A DNA stretch of 38,226 nucleotides, from assembly GCF_013116825.1 (NCBI RefSeq), contig NZ_JABFNS010000091.1, positions 1 through 38,226 on the forward strand, read 5' to 3'. Made by a program: the position numbers and the translations under genes. Numbering within the stretch: position 1 is the first letter of the stretch; each line of letters starts with the position of its first letter. The notes under the pieces were generated by a model. The model was not told where the DNA came from. It made no database searches and saw only the letters and a list, made by a program, of their open reading frames with translations. Below are positions 1 through 7,566 of this stretch, one piece after another. Source of the DNA: Myxococcus xanthus (GTDB lineage: Bacteria; Myxococcota; Myxococcia; Myxococcales; Myxococcaceae).

Positions 1-519
1 CGGGAGCCCATCGGTGAAGCCCCCGCGCCCGAGCCCGCGCCGCCACCGGCGAATGCCCTGGCCCCCGTGGCTGCCGCGGGAAGCACCCCGACCGCGCCCT
101 CGGCCCCCGTGGACCCGAACCACGAGTTCGCGCCCTACCCCGTGCCGTCGGTGAACGTCCCCAGGCCGCCCGCGCCGGAGCCTCAGCCGCCTCCGGAGGC
201 CGTGGCGAAACAATCACCGAAGCAGCGCGAGCCGTTGATTCCCATGGCGCTCGTATCCAAGGACGCCGACGAGCGCTTCCTGGGCTACGCCCGGCTCAAG
301 ATGAACTCGCGCAAGTGCGAGAGCTTCCTGGTAGGCCTGGACGAGATTGCCCAGCGCAGCCCCAAGGCGTCCCACCGCGAGCAGGCGCGCTACCTGCGCG
401 CGCGGTGCTTCGAGGAGAAGCTCGAATCGCACCGGGCCAAGGACGAATACCGCCAGTACCTCAACGACTTCCCACGAGGGCGCTACGCCAAGGAGGCCAG
501 GACGGGACTGCTCCCCTGA
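1..519 (+). CDS. C-terminal part of a Pro/Ala-rich, TPR-like protein (5' truncated)
   Basis: The reading frame is open from base 1, so the gene starts outside the window; the GTG at 67 is internal to a continuous Pro/Ala/Glu-rich stretch and is not a convincing start. The visible part has two zones. About 75 residues of low-complexity Pro-rich linker come first, then about 75 residues of amphipathic helix pairs (from DADERFLGYARL to the end) that resemble the helical hairpins of tol-pal/YbgF or BamD-type TPR domains: repeated Ala/Leu/Tyr spacing and the segment YRQYLNDFPRGRYAKEA. Such linker-plus-TPR tails are common in envelope or regulatory proteins of myxobacteria. Without the N-terminus no function can be given. 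The gene converges on the DTW gene, with an inverted repeat between the two stop codons. Confidence 0.75.
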   Translation, partial: REPIGEAPAPEPAPPPANALAPVAAAGSTPTAPSAPVDPNHEFAPYPVPSVNVPRPPAPEPQPPPEAVAKQSPKQREPLIPMALVSKDADERFLGYARLKMNSRKCESFLVGLDEIAQRSPKASHREQARYLRARCFEEKLESHRAKDEYRQYLNDFPRGRYAKEARTGLLP

Positions 520-520
520 G

Positions 521-556
521 GCGGGCGGGAGATGACGGCCCCATGTGCCCGCCCGC
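521..556. terminator. Inverted repeat between convergent genes, probable bidirectional terminator
   Basis: A perfect 9-bp stem (GCGGGCGGG at 521-529 with CCCGCCCGC at 548-556) lies directly after the stop codon at 519 and before the convergent stop at 590. There is no T-tract, so efficiency is uncertain; position is the main argument. Confidence 0.45.
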
Positions 557-589
557 GACGCACAGCGTGGACGGTAACGGGCCTCGGAC

Positions 590-1774
590 TCAGCTGCCCG
601 TGCGGGGCAGCTTCTGAGGCGGCTCGGTGGCGTTACCTCGAGCCACCAGTTCGCGCACCACGGACTCCAGCGCGCGGATGCGCCGGCCCGCGCGGCCCGG
701 GGCCCACTGCGGCAACTCCGGCCCCTGCAACAGCGTCATCGCCTGCTCCACGCCGCCCGCCTTGCCCTTCAGGGCGCGCGCGGTGGCCAGGCGCACGCTG
801 CTCGCCGGACGCCGGGTGATGCCGCCCGCCCACAGCAGGTCCAGCGCGAACGTGGTCCACACCGCCAGTTCGTCATCGGGGCGGAGGAAGGCCTCGAAGC
901 GCTTCATCGCCTCGGCCCGGGGCTCGCCCGCGCGGAGGATGGCCTCCGACAACTCCACATGCAGCGGCGTGCTGTAGGCCAGGGGCTGCTCCGGCGCGAT
1001 GATGGCCTCGAAGCGCTCGCCCGTGGCCGGACGGCACGCCACCGCGTGCACCAGCTCGGTGGGAATCTCCTCGCCGCCCGCGGGGTGCGCGTTCGCCTCG
1101 CCGTAGAAGACGACGAGCTTCTCGAAGCGCTCCGCCAGCGTGCGCAGCTCCAGCGGTGGACGCCACGGCCCGAAGTAGACGCGGCGCCGATTCGGTGAGG
1201 TGCGCGTCGACTGCCGCTCCAACTGCGTATCCACCATGTACTCGAAGGCCCGCAGCATCGTGTCGAAGCGCGCGGGGTCCCCTTCCAGGATGCCCAGCAT
1301 CTCCACCACCGCCTCGATGGTGGACACGCAGTGGTCCGCGGGCTCCGCGCGGATGCGATAGTTGCTGGGCCGGCGGGGTACGAAGCCGATGCGCGGCAGC
1401 CCGGCCAGCACCGGGTTGCGCGACACGACCTTCTTCGCCTGCGGCCAGGTGCCGTCCACGACGATGAGCGTCTTGGGAGGATTCAGCCGCGCCTCCTCCA
1501 CCGTGATGGCGTCCTCGCCCGGGAAGAGCACCGCGACGGAGTCCCGCTGCGCGGCCAGCTCCTCGATGCGCCGGTGGCCAGTGAAGTCCACGCCTTCATG
1601 CAGCTCGGAGTTGCTCAGCGACAGGTGGGCCATGCGCGCGGTGCCAATGGCCACGCGGCTCTCACGCGGGTGCTGGAGGAACACGACGCGCGTGCGAGTC
1701 TCCAGCCGGGGCGGCAGTTGCGCGCAATAACACGCGCTCTCGGGACGGCGGCAACGCAGGCAGAGGTTACGCAC
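590..1774 (-). CDS. DTW-domain protein (tRNA-uridine aminocarboxypropyltransferase family) with degenerate exonuclease-like C-terminus
   Basis: DTW-domain proteins (TapT/Tuaa family) transfer the 3-amino-3-carboxypropyl group of SAM to uridine in tRNA, giving acp3U. Residues 5-17 form a Cys cluster (CLRC, then CYC) that probably binds zinc. The signature DGTW lies at about 107-110 inside LIVVDGTWPQAKK, and a second conserved patch RPSNYRIRAEP follows at about 135-145. The domain ends near residue 190. About 200 further residues follow, unusual for the family; residues 216-335 read like a DnaQ/DEDD exonuclease fold whose acidic residues are mostly lost (see findings). The GTG start at 1774 is chosen because AAAGG lies 8 nt upstream; GTG 1780 is an alternative. 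The gene diverges from rsmE across a 166-nt gap that must hold both promoters. The DTW assignment is firm; the substrate is inferred from the family. Confidence 0.88.
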   Translation of the reverse strand: MRNLCLRCRRPESACYCAQLPPRLETRTRVVFLQHPRESRVAIGTARMAHLSLSNSELHEGVDFTGHRRIEELAAQRDSVAVLFPGEDAITVEEARLNPPKTLIVVDGTWPQAKKVVSRNPVLAGLPRIGFVPRRPSNYRIRAEPADHCVSTIEAVVEMLGILEGDPARFDTMLRAFEYMVDTQLERQSTRTSPNRRRVYFGPWRPPLELRTLAERFEKLVVFYGEANAHPAGGEEIPTELVHAVACRPATGERFEAIIAPEQPLAYSTPLHVELSEAILRAGEPRAEAMKRFEAFLRPDDELAVWTTFALDLLWAGGITRRPASSVRLATARALKGKAGGVEQAMTLLQGPELPQWAPGRAGRRIRALESVVRELVARGNATEPPQKLPRTGS

Positions 1775-1940
1775 GGCCACCGCCTTTACGGCACGCTCCG
1801 AGCAGGGGCAAGTCCCACCACGGGAGGGCCAGTCAGGTTGGGTGCCCGGGGACCGGCTTCCCCGGGGCAACGGCGGCCGGACACCGCCCCCCTGGACCGA
1901 AGATTCCCCAAGCCTCCAGGCGGCGGAGTACAGAGGCCCC

Positions 1941-2705
1941 GTGAACCTGCTGCTCCTCCTGGACGAAGACTTCCTGCCCGACGGCACCGCGCGCCTCACC
2001 GGACGGCGGGCCCAGCACGCCCGCGAGGTGCTGCGCGCCGAGCCCGGCGAGTCCCTCCGCGTAGGACACCTGGGAGGCCTCACCGGCACCGGCGAGGTGC
2101 TGGAGAACAGCGCTGGCGTGCTGCACCTGCGCGTCACCCTCACCGAGCCTCCGCCCCCGCGCGCGGGCATCGACCTGCTGCTGGCCATCCCCCGCCCCAA
2201 GGCGCTGAAGAAGGTGTTGCCCGCGGTGGCCTCGCTGGGCGTGGACCGCATCGTCCTGCTCAACGCCGCGCGCGTGGAGAAGAGCTACTTCGGCTCCAAG
2301 GTGCTGGACCCCGCCTTCGTCCAGGAGCTGCTCATCCAGGGACTGGAGCAGGCCCGGGACACGCGCCTCCCAGAAGTGCTGGTCCGAGAGCGCTTCCGTC
2401 CCTTCGTCGAAGACGAGCTCGACGCCTTCTTCGGCCCCCAGACGCTCCGCCTGCTCCCCCACCCCCCCGCGAGGCAGCCGCTCCGAGCGCTGGGCGTGGG
2501 TCTGGCCCAGCGCGTCGTACTGGCCATTGGGCCGGACGGCGGCTGGGTGCCCTTCGAGGCCGACCTCCTGGAAGCCCATGGTTTCCACCCGTTTTCGTTG
2601 GGGCCCCGCATTCTTCGCGTGGAGACGGCCGTGCCCGTCCTCCTGGGGCAGGTGGCGCTTCTCCGGGAAGACATTGCGGCACCGCCCGCGACAACTCTGA
2701 CTTGA
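1941..2705 (+). CDS. rsmE: 16S rRNA (uracil(1498)-N(3))-methyltransferase
   Basis: RsmE methylates N3 of U1498 in the 16S rRNA of the assembled 30S subunit, using SAM. The 254-residue product matches the usual family length (about 245). It has the N-terminal PUA-like part (TGRRAQHAREVLRAEPGE), the central RPKALKKVLPAVASLGVDRI segment and the C-terminal SPOUT knot with the cofactor loop AIGPDGGW followed by LGPRILRVETAV. The GTG at 1941 is preferred because homology begins with its first residues (NLLLLLDEDFL); the frame stays open further upstream but has no conserved sequence there. The gene is followed after 31 nt by the aminopeptidase gene on the same strand, so cotranscription is likely. 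Confidence 0.93.
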   Translation: MNLLLLLDEDFLPDGTARLTGRRAQHAREVLRAEPGESLRVGHLGGLTGTGEVLENSAGVLHLRVTLTEPPPPRAGIDLLLAIPRPKALKKVLPAVASLGVDRIVLLNAARVEKSYFGSKVLDPAFVQELLIQGLEQARDTRLPEVLVRERFRPFVEDELDAFFGPQTLRLLPHPPARQPLRALGVGLAQRVVLAIGPDGGWVPFEADLLEAHGFHPFSLGPRILRVETAVPVLLGQVALLREDIAAPPATTLT

Positions 2706-2736
2706 AGGCGCGCCGTGGTCGGGTGAAGAGTTGTCC

Positions 2737-4287
2737 ATGGCCACGACCCGTTCTTCCGCCGCCGCTCAGCCCGCCCTGGGCGAGCAACAGCCGATTGTCA
2801 CCTCCGAGGAGCAGGCCCCCGCGGCAGCACCCGCGAAGCCCGCCACGCACGACACGGTGCCGCCGCCGGCACTGCTCGACTTCATGATGAAGTCGTGGAA
2901 GCCGCGCTCGAAGAAGCTGCCCCCGAAAATCAAGCAGGCGGAGGCCTTCAAGGCCCGCCGCCGGGCGCTCTCCAAGCTGTTCCCCGGTGAGACGCTCATC
3001 ATTCCCACCGGCCACGAGAAGGTGCGCGCCAACGACACCAACTTCCGTTTCCGGCCGGGCAGCGACTTCTACTACCTCACCGGCAACCTGGAGCCAGACT
3101 GCGTCCTCGTCCTCCAGCCCAAGGAGAAGGGGGGCCACACCGACGTGCTCTTCGTGGAGCCGAACCCGGGCCGCACCGACGCCACGTTCTTCACCGACCG
3201 CGTGAAGGGTGAGCTGTGGGAAGGCCCCCGCCTGGGCGTGAAGGAGAGCCAGGCCCGCTACGGCGTGGACCAGGCCCGGAGCCTCAACGAGCTGCCGGAC
3301 TTCCTCTCCGGCCTCAGCGGCGCGGCGAGCCGTCCCACGCGCTTGCTGCGCGGCCTGTCGCCCAAGGTGGACGGCGCCGTACCGGCGCCGGCTGAGAAGG
3401 ACAAGGACAAGGGGCTGGCCCAGGCGCTGTCGGAGATGCGGCTGCTCAAGGACGCGCAGGAGCTGCGTGAACTCCAGACGTCCATCGACTCCACGCACCG
3501 TGGCTTCGAGGACGTCATCCGCGGCCTGAAGACGGCGAAGACGGAGCGCTACGTGGAGGGCATCTTCAACCTCCGCGCCCGCGTGGAAGGCAACGACGTG
3601 GGCTACCGCACCATCGCCGCCTCCGGCGCCCATGCGTGCATCCTGCACTGGCACCACAATGACGGGCCGCTCGTTCCCGGCGACCTGCTGCTGCTGGACG
3701 CGGGCGTGGAGGGCCAGACGCTCTACACCGCGGACATCACCCGCACCCTGCCCATCTCCGGGAAGTTCTCCAAGGAGCAGCGCGAAATCTACGAGCTGGT
3801 GCTGGAGGCGCAGGACGCGGCCTTCGCCGAGGTGAAGCCGGGCAACGACTTCATGGAGCCCAACCGCGCGGCCATGCGCGTGCTCGCGGAGGGCCTGGAG
3901 GCCCTGGGCATCCTCGAGGACGCCGAGGAGGCGCTCAAGGACGAGCACCAGTTCTACAAGCGCTACTCGCTCCACAACGTCAGCCACATGCTGGGCCTGG
4001 ACGTGCACGACTGCGCCCAGGCGCGGCAGGAGACCTACAAGTACGGGAAGCTCCAGGCCGGAATGGTGCTGACGGTGGAGCCCGGCCTCTACTTCCAGAT
4101 GGACGACCTCACCGTGCCCAAGCGCTACCGGGGCATCGGCGTGCGCATCGAGGACGACGTCGTCGTCACCGCGCGCGGCTGCAAGGTCCTCTCCGCCGAC
4201 ATCCCCCGCAAGGCGAAGGACGTGGAGGCGTGGATGAAGTCCCTCTGGGCGGCGGACAAGGCCGCCCGGAAGGGCAAGAAGAAGTAG
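2737..4287 (+). CDS. Xaa-Pro aminopeptidase (aminopeptidase P, M24B)
   Basis: This di-metal peptidase removes an N-terminal residue that precedes proline. The protein has 516 residues: a 55-residue Ala/Pro/Thr-rich leader without a signal peptide, an AMP_N creatinase-like domain (about 60-230), then the pita-bread catalytic domain (about 250-500). The five expected metal ligands are present: Asp321 and Asp333 in LLLDAG...YTADITRT, His417 in HNVSHMLGLDVHDC, Glu448 in TVEPGLYF and Glu472 in RIEDDV. The Asp-Asp spacing is one residue longer than in E. coli PepP, which I believe also occurs in other bacterial members. The C-terminus is Lys-rich. ATG 2737 is chosen over the in-frame TTG at 2731 because GAAGAG lies just upstream. 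It is probably cytoplasmic and completes degradation of proline-containing peptides. The gene ends 10 nt from the convergent DUF2914 gene. Confidence 0.92.
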   Translation: MATTRSSAAAQPALGEQQPIVTSEEQAPAAAPAKPATHDTVPPPALLDFMMKSWKPRSKKLPPKIKQAEAFKARRRALSKLFPGETLIIPTGHEKVRANDTNFRFRPGSDFYYLTGNLEPDCVLVLQPKEKGGHTDVLFVEPNPGRTDATFFTDRVKGELWEGPRLGVKESQARYGVDQARSLNELPDFLSGLSGAASRPTRLLRGLSPKVDGAVPAPAEKDKDKGLAQALSEMRLLKDAQELRELQTSIDSTHRGFEDVIRGLKTAKTERYVEGIFNLRARVEGNDVGYRTIAASGAHACILHWHHNDGPLVPGDLLLLDAGVEGQTLYTADITRTLPISGKFSKEQREIYELVLEAQDAAFAEVKPGNDFMEPNRAAMRVLAEGLEALGILEDAEEALKDEHQFYKRYSLHNVSHMLGLDVHDCAQARQETYKYGKLQAGMVLTVEPGLYFQMDDLTVPKRYRGIGVRIEDDVVVTARGCKVLSADIPRKAKDVEAWMKSLWAADKAARKGKKK

Positions 4288-4297
4288 GCCCGGCGCG

Positions 4298-5698
4298 CTA
4301 CTTCGGCTTCGGCGCGGCGGCGGCGGGTTTCGCCGCCGCGGCCGCGGTCCGCTCCTGCCACTCCGACAGCGCCAGGGGCTTCACGTCCTTGAGCGTGGAC
4401 ACGGCGACGTCGAAGACGCGGGCCCCGGGGTTCGCATCCGGCCCGGCGGTGAAGTTGAGGCGGTGGATTTCGTGCCCGTCCTCCGTCTCCAGCACCACGC
4501 GCCACTTGCCGGGCTTCAGGTTGGACGTCGTCGCGTAGAAACGGTAGCCGCCGTCCGTGCCGTTGCTGCTGACGGTGGCCATGAAGCCGTTGCCGTACGT
4601 CGTCCAGCCCTTCTGCGGGTCGTCGAAGTACCAACGCACGCGGACCTTGTACGACTGGAAGTGCTTCGGCGCGAAGATGCGGAAGAAGTAGTAGGGCTTG
4701 TCCCCCGGCTGCATCAGGAAGTCCGGCCCACCCCACGTCCACGGCTTGTACCAGGCGCCGGAGTCCACCGAGGACAGGTGGTAGACGCCCGGGCTCACCC
4801 GCTCCACCTGGTGGTAGATGCCCGCGAACTGCACGGCCACCGGCAGCGGCGGAATCACGCCCACCAGGTACAGCCCCAGCAGCGCGGCCTGCACGCCGAA
4901 GCCCGGGATGGCCACGTTGCGCAGCAGGTACCGGTTGTCCGGCCGCCAGCGCCGGATGAGGCGCATCACCCCGAAGATGCTCGCGCAGCCCATGGCGACG
5001 GCCAGCAGGAAGACCCAGAAGCCCATGCGCCCCAGCACCACCGGGAGCAGGCAGACGAAGTACATCGTCACGCACAGGCTGAGCAGCACCATGCGCATGA
5101 TGGGCCCCAGCCTGCGGAACAGGGGCAGCTCGTTGGCCGCCAGCAGGGCGAAGAGGCCCACCACGAACAGGTAGGGCAGCGCGCCCGACGTGCTCTTGAA
5201 GAGCAGCAGCATGAACGCGCTGAGCAGGCTTCCGAAGAGGAAGTGGATGCCGTCCTCGCGCCAGCGCCAGACCTTCTGCAGGAACTTCGGCGGCTCGACG
5301 CCGTCCGGGTAGCGCTGCTCCAGCAGCAGCAGTCCCGTGAGGACCAGCAGGTAGCCGAAGTTCTGCGCCAGCGTCAGCGTGTCATCGATGCGGCTGATGG
5401 TGAGGACGTCGTAGATGAAGCCGCCGAAGAAGAAGACGGCCATCTCCCACTTCTCATGGCGGGCGCGGAACTGCTGCACCTTGTCCATGAGGGTGGGCGT
5501 CTTCGCCGTGTCGACCAGGTCGTCCGGGTCCACCACCACGCCCGGCGCATGGGCCGGCAACACCGTGTCCGTCAGGGCGACGGCTGCGTGGTTCTCTGCG
5601 ACGGGGACGTTCGCCTCGACGGCGGGGCCCGCGGTGGGCACCTCGGCGGAGGCTTCGTCCGGATTCTCGGGGGCGTTGTGACGGGTAGCGGTGACCAC
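4298..5698 (-). CDS. Polytopic membrane protein with C-terminal DUF2914 domain
   Basis: The product has 466 residues. An acidic, Ala/Val-rich disordered leader (1-85) is followed by about seven or eight hydrophobic segments (roughly 88-280, for example FGYLLVLTGLLLL, LPYLFVVGLFALLAA and VLLSLCVTMYFVCLLPVVL). A soluble C-terminal domain (about 330-440) carries the pattern of DUF2914: a Trp/Arg strand (VRVRWYFDDPQKGWTT) and GGYRFYATTSNLKPGKWRV. It ends in an Ala/Pro/Lys tail. The function of DUF2914 is not known to me; the fold reads as a small beta-sandwich outside an integral membrane core. The GTG start at 5698 has GAGGA about 6 nt upstream. The gene stands alone, 92 nt after grxD on the same strand and convergent with the aminopeptidase gene. 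Confidence 0.8.
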   Translation of the reverse strand: MVTATRHNAPENPDEASAEVPTAGPAVEANVPVAENHAAVALTDTVLPAHAPGVVVDPDDLVDTAKTPTLMDKVQQFRARHEKWEMAVFFFGGFIYDVLTISRIDDTLTLAQNFGYLLVLTGLLLLEQRYPDGVEPPKFLQKVWRWREDGIHFLFGSLLSAFMLLLFKSTSGALPYLFVVGLFALLAANELPLFRRLGPIMRMVLLSLCVTMYFVCLLPVVLGRMGFWVFLLAVAMGCASIFGVMRLIRRWRPDNRYLLRNVAIPGFGVQAALLGLYLVGVIPPLPVAVQFAGIYHQVERVSPGVYHLSSVDSGAWYKPWTWGGPDFLMQPGDKPYYFFRIFAPKHFQSYKVRVRWYFDDPQKGWTTYGNGFMATVSSNGTDGGYRFYATTSNLKPGKWRVVLETEDGHEIHRLNFTAGPDANPGARVFDVAVSTLKDVKPLALSEWQERTAAAAAKPAAAAPKPK

Positions 5699-5738
5699 GG
5701 AGGTTCCTCGGGGCGGCGGCCTTCCATCCTAGCCGCAG

Positions 5739-5761
5739 CGAGGGGAATCGGTCTCCCCTCG
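5739..5761 (-). terminator. Hairpin downstream of grxD
   Basis: An 8-bp perfect stem (CGAGGGGA at 5739-5746, TCCCCTCG at 5754-5761) with a 7-nt loop lies 30 nt past the grxD stop codon. No T-tract follows. It probably marks the end of the yqgE-bolA-grxD transcript. Confidence 0.45.
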
Positions 5762-5790
5762 CCCGTCACTCCCCGAGGCCCCGCCGTCCG

Positions 5791-6111
5791 CTAGGCCGGG
5801 CTCTTGCCCGCGACCAGGTCGGCCAGCTCACCGCGCTCGGCCAGCTCCATCAGGATGTCGGAGCCGCCGACAAACTGCCCGTTGATGAAAATCTGGGGAA
5901 TGGTGGGCCAGTTGGTGAAGTCCTTGATGCCCTGGCGAATCTCCGGATCCGCGAGCACGTCCACCGTGTGGACCTGCCCCAGGGGCTGCAACAGCTGCAG
6001 CGCCCGCGCGGAGAAGCCGCACTGGGGGAAGAGGGCGTTGCCCTTCATGAAGAGCACAATCTTGTGCGACCGGGTCTCCTGCTCCAACCGGGCCTTGAGT
6101 TCAGGCGTCAT
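5791..6111 (-). CDS. grxD: Monothiol glutaredoxin, Grx4 (CGFS) type
   Basis: CGFS glutaredoxins bind a [2Fe-2S] cluster as dimers or together with BolA proteins and pass it to client apoproteins. The 106-residue protein contains the diagnostic CGFS motif (Cys31 in FPQCGFSARA), the upstream Lys of FMKGN, the cis-Pro loop WPTIPQIFINGQFVGG and the C-terminal GGSDILMEL glutathione-binding segment. The length is normal for the single-domain class. ATG 6111 has AAGGAG 8 nt upstream; the longer open frame to 6207 overlaps bolA and lacks homology. It lies 14 nt after bolA, its usual functional partner, as the last gene of the operon. Confidence 0.95.
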   Translation of the reverse strand: MTPELKARLEQETRSHKIVLFMKGNALFPQCGFSARALQLLQPLGQVHTVDVLADPEIRQGIKDFTNWPTIPQIFINGQFVGGSDILMELAERGELADLVAGKSPA

Positions 6112-6125
6112 GGGTACCGCTCCTT

Positions 6126-6383
6126 CTAGCGAGTCCCGAGCTTCTTCCACTGCTCGGGAGAATAGGTCTTTAGCGCGAGCGCATGCAGCTCGCCGCTCTT
6201 CAGCCACTGCTGGAGCGGCGCGTATACGAGCTGGTGCTGCTGCACCATGGCTTTCCCAGCGAAGTCGGGGCTCACCACCCGGGCCTCGTAGTGGTCTCCC
6301 GTCCCGGTGTAGTCCCGCACCTCCACCTCGGAGCCCGGCAGGGCCTCCAGGATGCGGGCCCGGATGAATTCGGCGTCGAGCAT
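6126..6383 (-). CDS. bolA: BolA/IbaG-family protein
   Basis: BolA proteins partner with monothiol glutaredoxins in Fe-S cluster transfer and sensing. The protein has 85 residues, with the family core: a beta strand SEVEVRDYTGTGDHYEARVVS, the helix-turn segment FAGKAMVQQHQLVYAPL, and the C-terminal LHALALKTYSPEQW whose invariant His is a cluster ligand in BolA-Grx complexes. The ATG at 6383 overlaps the yqgE stop codon by one base (TGATG), a sign of translational coupling, and grxD follows 14 nt later. The short spacing and order support a shared Fe-S trafficking role; the subfamily (BolA versus IbaG) is not resolved. Confidence 0.92.
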   Translation of the reverse strand: MLDAEFIRARILEALPGSEVEVRDYTGTGDHYEARVVSPDFAGKAMVQQHQLVYAPLQQWLKSGELHALALKTYSPEQWKKLGTR

Positions 6384-6928
6384 CAGTTCATTCCCCTTCC
6401 CATCACCAGCATGGCGGGGTCCACCCCCATGCCACGCAGCGTCGTATCCCACAATTTCGACGGCTCGTGACCGAGCACCGCCTCCGCGGTGGCATCGGTG
6501 AAGAGCCAGGAGCCGGCGGCAATCTCGCTCTCCAGTTGGCGCGGGCCCCAGCCCGCATACCCCAGGCAGAAGCGCAGGCGCGGGTTCGGATTGGTCAGGA
6601 GCGGCCCCAGCGCGTCCAGCGTCACGCTCAGGAACAGGCCGGGCAGCACCGAGTGCTTCTCCCGCTGCTCCGTATCGTCGTGGAGGACGAAGCCCCGCTG
6701 GGGCTCCACCGGGCCGCCCAGGTAGACGGAATGTTCCTTCCGCCCGGCGGCGATGCCCAGGTTCTGTCCGCGCGCCAGCTCACCGAGCGTCAGGGGGGCC
6801 CCCCGGTTGATGACGAGCCCCATGGAGCCCGTCTCCGAGTGCTCCAGCATCAAGACGACCGAGCGGTAGAAATTCGGGTCGCCGAGCTGGGGCATGGCCA
6901 GCAGCAAGCCGGGAGCGAGGTTCTTCAC
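6383..6928 (-). CDS. yqgE: YqgE/AlgH family protein (UPF0301)
   Basis: The protein has 181 residues. The family hallmarks are APGLLLAMPQLGDPNFYRSVV at the N-terminus, GLVINRG, VYLGGPVEPQRGFVLH and the late GYAGWGPRQLESEI segment. AlgH is a soluble protein whose biochemical role is not settled; it was first linked to alginate regulation in Pseudomonas. The start is GTG 6928, at the point where homology begins, but the ribosome-binding site is weak. It is the first gene of the yqgE-bolA-grxD operon and its stop codon overlaps the bolA start. The 72 nt upstream separate it from the response-regulator gene on the same strand, so either an own promoter or readthrough is possible. Confidence 0.92.
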   Translation of the reverse strand: MKNLAPGLLLAMPQLGDPNFYRSVVLMLEHSETGSMGLVINRGAPLTLGELARGQNLGIAAGRKEHSVYLGGPVEPQRGFVLHDDTEQREKHSVLPGLFLSVTLDALGPLLTNPNPRLRFCLGYAGWGPRQLESEIAAGSWLFTDATAEAVLGHEPSKLWDTTLRGMGVDPAMLVMGRGMN

Positions 6929-7000
6929 CCCAGGAGCATCAACCGTTCACGCGGATGGCGCAACCGGAACCCGCCCCGGCGCCCCTGGCCAGAGGGGGCA

Positions 7001-7462
7001 TCAGTGCCAGCTCGTGTGCCTGGACTGGAGGGCCTCGGCCAGCCGCTGGGGATCCAGCGGTTTTCCGATGAAGAGGTCCGCGCCCAGGCCCTTGCACTTG
7101 CGCGCCATGGCCGCGTCGCTCAGGGCGCTGACGCCGATGAGGACGGACTGGGGGAAGCGCTCGCGCAGCCGCGACATCAGCGTGGCGCCGCTGCGACCGG
7201 GCAGGAAGACGTCGACGATGGCGGCGTCCATGCGCTTGTTGCGCACGGCGAATTCAGCCTCCTCGGCGCTGCCCACGGGCAGGGGCTCGTAGCCCCAGCC
7301 CGCCAGCATCTCCACGAGGATTTCGCGGTGGGACGGATCATCCTCGACGACGAGCACCGCGGCGCGCGCGGGCTCCAGCTTGAGCAAGTCCGTGCGCTCC
7401 TCGCGCTCGCGGCTGTCGAGTTCGGTGAAGGTGGCAAGCTCTTCGCTAGGCGTCAGGGACAT
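7001..7462 (-). CDS. Single-domain response regulator
   Basis: The protein has 153 residues: a charged 34-residue leader, then one receiver (CheY-like) domain with no output domain. Key residues are visible: the acidic pair in VVEDD (Asp41/Asp42), the phosphoacceptor Asp84 in IVDVFLPG, Ser112 in GVSAL and Lys134 in FIGKPLD. Such proteins act as phosphoryl shuttles or by protein-protein contact after phosphorylation by a histidine kinase; no kinase lies in this window, so the partner is unknown. The ATG at 7462 is used, but no clear Shine-Dalgarno precedes it; in-frame GTG codons lie a few residues upstream. It lies 104 nt after the peptide transporter operon on the same strand. Confidence 0.88.
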   Translation of the reverse strand: MSLTPSEELATFTELDSREREERTDLLKLEPARAAVLVVEDDPSHREILVEMLAGWGYEPLPVGSAEEAEFAVRNKRMDAAIVDVFLPGRSGATLMSRLRERFPQSVLIGVSALSDAAMARKCKGLGADLFIGKPLDPQRLAEALQSRHTSWH

Positions 7463-7510
7463 GGAGGCACCAATGTGGGCAAAAGGTTTCCGTGTGTGGA
7501 CAACGCCTCC

Positions 7511-7522
7511 CCCAACGTTGGG
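7511..7522. promoter_or_regulatory. Perfect 12-bp palindrome upstream of the response regulator
   Basis: CCCAACGTTGGG is a perfect palindrome centred about 55 nt upstream of the response-regulator start, in the short gap after the transporter operon. It could be an operator; no known consensus is recognised. Confidence 0.25.
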
Positions 7523-7566
7523 AATTCCACGTCGCACCGGGGCGGGTGCCCCAACTCCAGCGCTCG

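Noticed and set aside
2200..2263. N-terminal extension of the DTW protein up to 2263
   Set aside because: The extra residues lie antisense inside rsmE, are Arg/Ser/Pro-rich and precede the conserved Cys cluster without homology.
2332..4008. A minus-strand open frame of 558 codons
   Set aside because: It is antisense to the aminopeptidase P and rsmE genes, both of which have intact catalytic motifs on the plus strand.
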